64,000 nt of DNA. It comes from Arabidopsis thaliana (Eukaryota; Streptophyta; Magnoliopsida; Brassicales; Brassicaceae). The notes under the pieces are model-generated. The model had not been told where the DNA came from and did no database searches. It was given only the letters and a program-made list of their open reading frames with translations. Every line of letters begins with the position of its first letter. Position 1 is the stretch's first letter. The position numbers and the translations under genes are program-made. Below are positions 55,733 through 64,000 of this stretch, one piece after another. The stretch spans positions 5,022,001 through 5,086,000 of the forward strand of contig NC_003070.9 of assembly GCF_000001735.4 (NCBI RefSeq). Reading direction: 5' to 3'.

Positions 55733-57673
55733 AGCGTTGGATGAGAGAGAATGAGAGATAGAGATAGAGACGGAGAGTGGATATTACGATGCGGAGAGAG
55801 AGAGAGAGAGATTGGTAAAACGGTGGGAAAAAGTTTGGTCGTCTCAATGGCAAAAGTGTAATAACGTGAGATTTTTGAGGGTACTTTTGTCATTAAAAAT
55901 TCGGCAAGTTCGAGCATAATAATATATCTAACGGGTTTTTTTTTTTGGGGGGTTCAAAGTGTTCACACGAGTCACTAGACGCGGTTTTTCGTCATGCTTC
56001 GATGCTTTAAAATACAGTACAAGTTTTTGTTTTTTCTCGGACATAATGAAATTTGGGATGACAAATAAGTCTCGTCTTTGTACTCAAATCAAAGCATATA
56101 TTCCCATCGACTGAACTTACCACGTTTAAAGAAAAATGATTACATAATATTATTGAGATATATAGAAACATAAGTAAAAATAACCTAAATTTGATGGGCT
56201 ACTGATTAAGATATTGTTTAATTGTATTTATAAGAACTAAATCGATAATACAATCCTGTGAAGTGATTTACGTTTCAAGAATATAAATGGACCAGGTCCG
56301 AATATATATTAAAAGTATATAATTTAAAATTTGAAAAGTCAACACGTAACGTATTATTGATGCCCAACTTGTCATATTCTTCTTACCTTTGTTTTGTAAG
56401 CATTTGGCATATTTTTGGCAGTGTCGCACACAGCCGTTGACTTTTTTTTAACAATGTTATTAATTATAGGATATGCAATTGTATGCAAATAATCGTATAT
56501 TTATTTGCACAAACTGAATTTATGGTTTAGGATTTTCTTAATGGATTCAGTAAATGTAACTAAGCTCCACTTAAGATACGGTCTTTTATAATATTGTTTT
56601 AAGTGAAGGCCCATTATCTAAGCTATGGTAGTCTCGTACTTACGAGTGGTCTCAACTCTCACGTAAATTAGATTCACGCTAAAGGGCCCATAACCACTAT
56701 CTCTATTTCTTCTTATTTCTCACTTCCTTCTCTACCCCCACACTAGCACTATCCATCTAGGATCATATCATGGACTCATGGTCATATGATATTCCTAACT
56801 GAAATACATTCTTCATGATCAACCTTCAGTAGAACGACACTCCCACTCTCACATAGCCGTAAAGCTGACATTTCAACTACTTGGGCTTTAAGTTTTACGT
56901 ATATAGTTTTATTTTATTTTAATTGTTTGATGTATCATGAATGTACTGGTTACTTAAACGAATGGGTTGAAAGGTTTAATCCCAACCGTAATGTTAGAAA
57001 ATTAAAATTGAGATTTTATAACACATAAGATTATAAGTTTATAACACATAAGATTACCATATTTATTAGAGAATTAGACTGACTTTTATGTACGTACATA
57101 CATATATGCTAGTATTTATTCTATAATTGTTACATACATAAATCTCTAATTTTTGATCGAAAAAAAAATCTCTAGTTTACAAGCATGTTTTGCTTTAACC
57201 ATTTTACAAACTGTTTAATTTGATTACCGTCGAGAATGCATCCTATAGCGTGTGTGAAGAAAAACATTACCATTTTTAAATCTTTAGTTAAATTCGACTA
57301 CACTCTCTTTTTAAGCTGGATTTGATAAGCTTTTTCATATTTGAGATCAGAAACAGTGAAGATTAGAAAAATTGAAAACCTTTCATACGTAATAAAGAGG
57401 AAATATCAAACAAGGAAATATTCTTTTTAAGAATATGAGAGTCTAATGAATTAGGGAAAATAAGAAATAAATGTGTATGAGCGACACAAATGGTGGCACT
57501 AATAATTGGTATACTAAGAGCTAATTAAGTCCAGCTCGATTAAGTATATAAATCTGTAGAGGAGTTCTTATTACTTACCTTGTGTTTGTTTTTGTAAATA
57601 GTAATGATAACCTGTGTGTTGGTATCGGAGTATACTGTGTCCTGGTTTTAGGGTTTTTGTTCTTTTTGATTGC
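55733..57673. other. TTA1 promoter and SDS 3' flank
   Basis: AT-rich intergenic DNA of about 1.9 kb. A small direct repeat (TATAACACATAAGATTA twice) is near 57015-57055. No gene supported. Confidence 0.5.
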
Positions 57674-60423
57674 TTACTGCCCAAGCAACCAGTCCAGACT
57701 CTGTTGTATAGGGAACAAAAATGTGAAAACAGTCACTTACCTTACGTTTAGTGGTAAAAATGAGATTTGTATATAATGAGAGTGTTACTGAAAACACCTT
57801 AACGCATTCAGGCAACTCGTTATCTGTTGTTCTAACATGGACCTGGAGAGAAAGAGAGGTTTTGGGATTGTGAAGATTCTTGTATATTCTCGATACTAAA
57901 AGGTATTAAAGTGTTATTGAAGGGACTGATGATACCTTTATGACTCGTTGGTATGCAGAGATTTTGTTGTGTTCGATGCAGGCGAGAACCACGAGTGCAG
58001 CTGCTACAGTTGAGGGCCAAAAACAGAGTTGAGTTTGGTCGGATAGTGAGGTAACAGCCAAGGATTTGGCTTTCCTTTCAACTTCTGGATTGGCTCGAGC
58101 AGCTTTTAAGTAGAACCTGACATGTATAAATGATAGTCATATGTATCTTTCTGTGTGGATAATGTGTCTTGGAACATGAAAATATATAGTCAGAGAGGTT
58201 TTACCACAAGAAGTTGAAGATTGTGGGTGTGAAGCATTTGAAGTTGAGGACTTCTTGAACCAGCCACTCCATTGCCACCACTTCATGCCGGCTATATCTT
58301 AGGTTCTGAATGGTGAAGTTCCTTTTCCGGATGCTAGTTAAAAAGAGCAAGTATCAGGTGAGCAGTTGAAGAAAATTGAACTATTCCTGTGTATTGTGGA
58401 AGGTTCTTTCCAGTAAAGAGTGTTTTTGAGAAACATAATCCAATATTCGATACCCACATGAAATGCCAATTCATTGAACCATAAGGGTTTGTATTAGACC
58501 ATTATTAGTCCTTGATTTGGTTAAGCGTAATACTCAGTTTCTTGTAATGGTCCTAATCTTTTTCCTACTCAGAACACTTTTCTAATGAACATTGGAAGTC
58601 AGAATCATGAAGATGGAATATGGTTGGTACCTGTTGTAAGGTTGATTTTCTTCAATTCTGGTGGCCAGAGTAAGACTCGCAATCCCGACTAGTATTAGAG
58701 TCCTTTCGCTTTTGAATGATCCTTTGCTCAGGAATCGATCCAACAGACCAACTCCTAGAAACAATGTCTCTTGCTGAAGCCCCATGTCAGAACATTGCTG
58801 CTTGTAATCAGGGAGCAGACAATCAGCAACAAAGAATATCATAGCTGACTGATACATAAACCTTAAAAGATTCCAAAGTAAGCTATAGATTTCCTTAGGC
58901 TAAAACATTCTTAAAACCAGGAACAGGATCTCCAAATATTCATTTACTTCATAATCTTCTGCTACTGATACATATTTCTGAGCTTCAACATTCAGAGATC
59001 AATGTATATGTAACTAAATGCATTTGAACAGAAAGTTAAAATTCACCTTTACAATCCATTGAACCATGATGGAGCGTAGACGAGGGATGAGACCAGTATT
59101 GTCCATCCTGGAGCAGTATGCCTTAGCACAGTCCCGCATATATGCATGACTTCTTTCTCTTTCCCTCAGCCTTAGATAGCTCTCTTCCACCTCCTCATCA
59201 TCAAACCTTAGCAACTAAAACGAAAATGTATACTTAAGATTCATTCCAGAACAAAATTTCAGAATCAAACACAGAGCAGAACAAGTCTCATATCAAAAAT
59301 AGACTAGTAATCGAATGAAATTTCAACCATATAACCACATACATCTTCAATCTCTAACCACTAGCAATTATTCCAAGAGATATGAAATCATTATACCACT
59401 TACTTCAGAGTGAATTTCTTCCTCGCAAGAAGATCCAAAATCGTTGGGAATCGTGGATCTACAGAACTGTTCCTTGAACTGGAGGTACAGAGAGCGAGAA
59501 TGTGAAATAGGAGAATCAGAGGAAGATTTCTCAGAGAATTCGCTGCCAGAGTCGAAGAAGATGGACGGAGTGTAATCCGAGTAATCGAAGTCGGAATACT
59601 GTGAATATATCTCTGAACGTTGCTCAGATGACTCATCATCGAGAGAATCCGAAACCTCTTCCGAGAATTTCTCAGAGCAAGCGAGATCAGAGACGCATCC
59701 GACTATCTCAAGCTCCGGCTTCAATTCCTTGGCCGATCCAAGAGAGGAATCAGCTTCCACGAAGCTGCTCGGCTTGGAGATTTCAATTTCTTCGTTATCA
59801 GCTCCTCCGGTAACGCTCCCGAACTTGGAACAGTACTCAACTCCAGATATGACAGAAACGACGTCGCTCTCCTTATTCTCCGATTCGAAATTCAAACTCC
59901 GGCTGTTGGAGACATGTCCGGCGAAGGTCACATCGGATCGTGAGAAAGAGATCTCATCGTTGTCGTTAATTTTATTTCCCTTCACATTCAATCTCCTTAA
60001 TCCAGCACCAGAATTCGAATCAACACAAGACGATTCGCTTACTTCGATCTCATCTCCCTCCTTCTCCTTGTGTAGCTTAGAGTAAGACCTCGTAATCCTT
60101 CGAAATTTCGAATCACCAATCGTCTCCTTCACATTATAACCAGGTTTAGAAACTTCTACCTCTTCAATTAGAGTCTTCTTCGGATTCGAGCTCTTCTCGA
60201 CTCTGCTCGAACCACAGGAAACGTTGTCATCAGCTAGCAAATCGGAGCAGGAATCGACAGAAGCAGCAGAGACTCCGATTTGTTTGCTCCAGAGAGGTGA
60301 TTGAACAAGAACGGGAGAGATCTGTGCTCTCTTCCGGCGTAATCGCGTCGACCGGAGCTTCTTCCCGGCGAACGGCGTCGGCTCAGGCTTGCGCTTTGAA
60401 TTCCTCATCGCGATCTCCTTCAT
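57674..60423 (-). CDS. SDS: Meiosis-specific cyclin SOLO DANCERS
   Basis: Seven exons (60423-59404, 59214-59047, 58797-58631, 58333-58205, 58116-57936, 57842-57798, 57700-57674) close in frame to 578 aa, the length I recall for SDS (AT1G14750). The last exon has only nine codons (SLDWLLGQ-stop). The N-terminal 340 residues are a Ser/Glu-rich, low-complexity region with a basic start ([16 protein letters not shown]). The cyclin box begins about residue 365 ([49 protein letters not shown]), with a second cyclin fold after it. SDS pairs with CDKs in early meiotic prophase and is needed for homologue synapsis and DMC1-dependent interhomologue recombination. The cyclin box is diverged from A- and B-type cyclins. 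No classical destruction box stood out. Confidence 0.95.
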
Positions 60424-61764
60424 TTTTTCTCCGTACGAAAGCTTGAAACTAGAAATTAGAAATTCGAATTTTGAAAATGGAAGTTCGTTAGTCAGAGACT
60501 AGAGAGTGGGCTGATGCAGTTATAGAAGTTTCTTGGGAAGAGTGGGGATGTTGGAGAGTGAGAGAGAGATATTATACCCTACGGTTTGGTGCACGTGAAA
60601 CCAGTCGTAAATTTGGACGCTATTCTTGTTTGGCTAATGTAGAGATCAGCGTTTGCGTTTGAATTTATGCATCTGCGTCAGTACAATCACAGATTTAGCT
60701 AAAAAAGCATGCGGTTTTGATAATTACTTCAACTGATTGATGTTTTATAATTAATTTCTCTAGTATGCTTTTTAACATACAGTCTAATCATTTTTCTTGC
60801 ATCAAATCACGTGGAAGAACTAAAAGAAACATAAATTGAGCACACGTGTGAATTTTTTTTTAAAAAAATCATAGATAAGTTTGTGAATGTCATATTGTTG
60901 GAATTAAAAGATGATTTAAGAAGACTTTTTTTATACACTGAAATTGATCACTGTTAATATATTATAGGTACACTACTTTATAGGTACACTACTTGTGTAA
61001 CATTTGTTATGTCGCAATGGCATGGTCAAGCAGATTATATTAGGCCCTGTAAATTTACATTTTCTGCATATGTTTTACTGGTTTTTTTGTTTCTTTTTCC
61101 ATTGGTGATCTTATTTTAGTTGATTAATTTTGGGCCAAAAAAGTAAACTTTTAAGCCCAATACAACAAATAGTATACCCAATATCTAAATATCACCTTTA
61201 GTTCTTTACGAAGCCCAAAACATTTCGGAAAACGGCAAAATGTAAATCTCGTTCATGGTTTGGTTGAATCCGATCCAAATTATATATTATATATATCACA
61301 TTAGAGAATTTAGGGATAAAACAAAAAAAACTTGTATATATTTCAACTTGAATGGTATAATATAATTAGTAAACCCCATCAAAAACATATAAACCAAGAT
61401 TAGATATAAAATCAAATAAACTCTAAACTTTTAATGTTGGAAAGTTCGTAATCACTTCTTTATCAAAATTATCTTCTTTTTAAAACATCAGTTATCAGAG
61501 AATCATCTAAATATAGTAAATACAGATATAAGACACGGAATCAGGTCACAAAATCCAGCCTATTTAAAATTCTAAGATCACATTGACCAGAAAATTCATA
61601 ATTTCCAAAATAAACACCTCTTTTAGCAGAAACAAGTTTATCATCTATTTCACTAAAAGAAAGAAAGAAAAGGAGATCCTATCTTTTCCGGTTTTCTCTG
61701 TCAATTTCGCATATAAAACGATTCAAGTTTACGTCTTTGTTAAGAAAAAAAAAAACATAAAACC
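60424..61764. other. Divergent intergenic region SDS / defensin-like gene
   Basis: The SDS leader carries a short GAGAGTGAGAGAGAGA tract (about 60555-60570). A 16-bp direct repeat (TTATAGGTACACTACT twice) lies near 60963-60995. TGGGCC/AAGCCCA motifs are near 61131-61160. A TATA box for the peptide gene is at 61710-61719. No gene recognised. Confidence 0.5.
61710..61719 (+). promoter_or_regulatory. Putative TATA box of the defensin-like gene
   Basis: CATATAAAAC lies about 50 bases upstream of the ATG, leaving a short A-rich leader. Confidence 0.55.
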
Positions 61765-62098
61765 ATGAGAAACCTCATAAATTTCGCTGTTCTTATCATG
61801 ACCATCTTCATCGTTTCAGCCTCAGGTACAGATTATCTTTTAAATAGTAGTTTTAATCTTATCTTTATAAGAAGCCAAATCCTGTTAATTAATGTCACAA
61901 ATTTTCTGATGTTTGTTTAAAGGTGCGAGAGAGACGAGAATGATGGAACAAACTTGCCCCGTTTTCTGGCCAATGGTTCCATGCGATGCTAACAAATGCG
62001 AACAAATGTGTCGCGATTATTACGGTTCTGTTCCCTCTTACTGTAATAGAATCGGAACTCCAATTGCTGAATGCGCCTGTAGTCTTACACCATGTTAA
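61765..62098 (+). CDS. Defensin-like secreted Cys-rich peptide
   Basis: Two exons (61765-61825 and 61923-62098) give 78 aa (AT1G14755 by position). The intron splits the codon at the end of the signal peptide (FAVLIMTIFIVSASG), the standard layout of plant DEFL genes. The mature part has eight cysteines, ending in the close-spaced pair CAC then C (AECACSLTPC). That fits a CS-alpha-beta fold with four disulfides, although the usual GXC before the third strand is not clear. Such peptides are secreted and act in defence or reproductive signalling; the role of this one is unknown. The second exon alone is only 58 residues, so the gene is easily missed. Confidence 0.88.
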
Positions 62099-62529
62099 TG
62101 ACCCAAAGGCTTTTTCAAGGATATTTTAAGCTTAGTCACTTTTTATCTTTGTGTATAAATTTATGTACACAAAAATATGCAACAACCGTTACATAGTAAG
62201 AAAGGCAATGCGTTACAACTTACAAGATGACGCAATTATAAATGGTTATGAAAAATAATCATGGAAGCTAGTGTTGTTTTTATATTTAAATTTTACTGTT
62301 GTTTTCTAAAGAGTGTGACTAAATGATCAATGCAATATTTACAATATAATTAGTTTTATTTTTCTTAAATAAAAAAGCAGGAGGGCATGCCATAAATTAC
62401 GGTTACCAATAAACGATCATACAAACGCGTTACGTAAACGCAGTACAATAAATCGTGAGTAGACTGAGTAGTAATTTGGCAAAATGCATTGACATAGTAG
62501 CACCGAACAGTTGTTCATGTTACCCTTTT
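62099..62529. other. Convergent spacer, defensin-like gene / KNATM
   Basis: A 430-base tail-to-tail spacer containing both 3' untranslated regions. Nothing further seen. Confidence 0.5.
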
Positions 62530-63213
62530 TTAAGGGGGTGATGACATAACGATGTCGTTTAGCTGAGTGTACACCGCATCCACAAAACGATGCGTTTCGG
62601 TAAGAGGCTTCTCCATTGCTTCCTTGAGCTCCCGTAGAGTCGAGCAATACGCTTCCTATTATGTGAATCAATTTACAAGTATAAGTGCTACTGTTTTTTT
62701 CTTGGCAAAATAAACTTAGAATACTTGAAAGTCAAATTAATTTGCAAAGGAAAAAATAAAAGAACGTGAAAAGTTGTTTTTTGTTGTGTAAATATGTTTT
62801 GGCAGGGAGAAAAAAAAAAAAGAACCATGAATTGATCAAGTTCTGAAGAGGTAGCTTCGGAGGAAGAGTCAGGGTGGAGAGAGAGTTTGGATAGGGCAAG
62901 ATCATCAGCCGTGTTCATGATCTCCGGTGAGTCAAAGTCGCCGGAACACACCTGGTCGTGGTTGGGTCCAAATACATAAGAGATAAACATTTATACTCAT
63001 ACATCACTTTAATAAAAAAGAGAGAGAGGGAAGCATTAAGAGGGGTACCTTTAAACAATTGAGATGTGAGTGAAGAAGAAGCCCATACAAAGGGTGGCTT
63101 GAGATTCTCTTCTTTAGAATCTCTTCTTCTTCTTGTGCTTCTTCTTTTAGACTATGATTAATCTCTTGTTTCATGTTTTCTAAGATACTGTTCTCATCTT
63201 TCTTCACATCCAT
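62530..63213 (-). CDS. KNATM: KNOX-type MEINOX protein without homeodomain
   Basis: Three exons (63213-63049, 62951-62826, 62655-62530) join in phase to 138 aa from ATG 63213 (MDVKKDEN). The codon upstream at 63222 is GTG, so the longer frame is not an ATG start. Residues about 33-56 match the KNOX1 half of MEINOX (SSHPLYGLLLHSHLNCLKV). Residues about 92-137 match KNOX2 (LDQFMEAYCSTLRELKEAME ... VDAVYTQLNDIVMSS). The protein stops where KNOX factors continue into ELK and the TALE homeodomain, as known for KNATM. It dimerises with BELL partners and modulates KNOX/BELL activity in leaf polarity and organ boundaries. Splice variants are reported for this gene. Confidence 0.93.
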
Positions 63214-64000
63214 GTTTAACACTAGTAAATTTCACTGTCTCACATGCTCTACAAGTATGTGTGTATATATACACACATGTATAGAAACATATCTAAGTGT
63301 GAAGCTAGGGTTTTAAGATTACTTTCTGGTCTTGTTGTCGGTCTACGAGACATTACTGTACAAAAAATAATTGAATCATACGATAACATTAGTCATTGGT
63401 CAAACTCTGGTCGACATGTCACGTATCATATTTCATAACTATTAATTAAGATGCTAACAATATTCAGCTAAATAAAAACAAATTTATGGGTTTTATAATC
63501 TATTAGAAATGAATTTGTCTCATAATCAATTGTCATTGATTTACACATAAAAACACAATAAATGTGATACAGAATAAGTAAAAGTTAAGGAGATGAAAAA
63601 GGATGAGAAATAAGCAAAAGGAGATAGAGATGAAGTGAAAGGAGAAGAGAGGAGGAACAGTGGAATTAAGAAGAAAAGAGTGAAGCATTGTATCATTGCT
63701 TACGAAAGCACTTTGAGTCAGACTGTCGATAAATAGAATTACGCACAAGTTTCATTGCCTTCAATTTTTGCCTTTTTCGTTTCCATCCTTTCTATCTCCT
63801 AAATATTGCAAATTATATGTATCCATTTACATAACATAAGCTAACAACAACAAATGTAGAATAATCTCAAATCTACACGTATATACATTGATTATTTATT
63901 TGGTATTGTTTTATTGAAACAATAACACAATCGCATAATCAAAATTTGTGTTAATCTAGCAATCTGATGAGTTTTGATTTGGGAATTAGTGGGTTGATCT
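63214..64000. other. KNATM promoter and window end
   Basis: Upstream region of KNATM to the end of the window. It contains a perfect 22-bp palindrome (63257-63278). The minus-strand frame at 63533-63748 is low-complexity and not supported. No part of the next gene is recognised. Confidence 0.5.
63257..63278 (-). promoter_or_regulatory. 22-bp palindrome containing the likely KNATM TATA box
   Basis: ATGTGTGTATA joins its exact reverse complement TATACACACAT with no spacer, giving a central TATATA 44-65 bases upstream of the KNATM ATG. If this is the core promoter the leader is very short. Confidence 0.55.

Noticed and set aside
63533-63748. Hydrophobic minus-strand frame near the window end
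   Set aside because: Phe/Leu-rich translation of A/G-rich DNA without start context or homologue.
1-64000. CRISPR arrays, bacterial operons, phage or viral sequence
   Set aside because: None seen; spliced genes, plant families and leader introns throughout show nuclear plant DNA.

Overview
The window reads as nuclear DNA of a small-genome flowering plant. It is AT-rich, genes are interrupted by short GT-AG introns with pyrimidine-rich acceptors, and many leaders carry CT/GA tracts. Gene content and order match the upper arm of Arabidopsis thaliana chromosome 1, about AT1G14640 to AT1G14760. Locus names come from recognising the proteins and cannot be confirmed here. For ten of the eleven multi-exon genes I joined exons by hand. 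Nine of these (735, 785, 756, 592, 603, 601, 332, 733 and 578 aa) agree with the lengths I remember for those loci, and the KNATM-like model closes in frame. One GIDE-like gene could not be fully resolved.

Layout. (1) 1.4-8.9 kb: tandem pair of SF3A1/Prp21-like splicing factor genes, the first with a broken C-terminal ubiquitin-like domain, and a decayed SURP fragment of a third copy between them. (2) 10.2-14.4 kb, minus: the SOS1-like antiporter NHX8. (3) 15.7-18.2 kb, plus: TM9SF/endomembrane-70 protein TMN2. (4) 18.9-19.7 kb, plus: intronless coiled-coil protein of unknown function. (5) 20.4-21.9 kb, plus: GAGA-binding factor BPC2. (6) 23.8-24.8 kb, minus: ANTH-domain clathrin assembly protein. 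(7) 26.0-26.6 kb, plus: zinc-finger homeodomain protein ZHD14. (8) 27.7-29.2 kb, minus: GIDE/SP1-like membrane protein without a RING finger. (9) 30.1-32.9 kb, minus: MAP65-7. (10) 36.7-39.0 kb, plus: purple acid phosphatase PAP3. (11) 40.2-42.7 kb, minus: ALKBH10-like protein that appears to lack its iron ligands. (12) 44.8-46.5 kb, minus: XTH28. (13) 51.2-52.6 kb, plus: cytochrome b561. (14) 53.4-55.7 kb, minus: PHD protein TTA1/OBE3. (15) 57.7-60.4 kb, minus: meiotic cyclin SDS. (16) 61.8-62.1 kb, plus: defensin-like peptide. (17) 62.5-63.2 kb, minus: KNATM, a MEINOX-only TALE protein.

The genes do not form a pathway or operon; this is ordinary euchromatin with independently transcribed genes. 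Shared themes are splicing (SF3A1 pair), secretory and membrane traffic (TMN2, ANTH protein), membrane transport and redox (NHX8, cytochrome b561), cell wall and apoplast (XTH28, PAP3), and developmental regulators (BPC2, ZHD14, TTA1, SDS, KNATM).

No new multi-gene system was found. The most interesting signals are decayed or repurposed paralogues: the frameshifted SF3A1 copy and its relic third copy, the tail-less SOS1 paralogue, the RING-less GIDE protein, and the AlkB-fold protein without metal ligands. Also notable are a retroelement insertion with target-site duplication, a diverged minisatellite, and a cluster of perfect inverted repeats in the largest intergenic gap.
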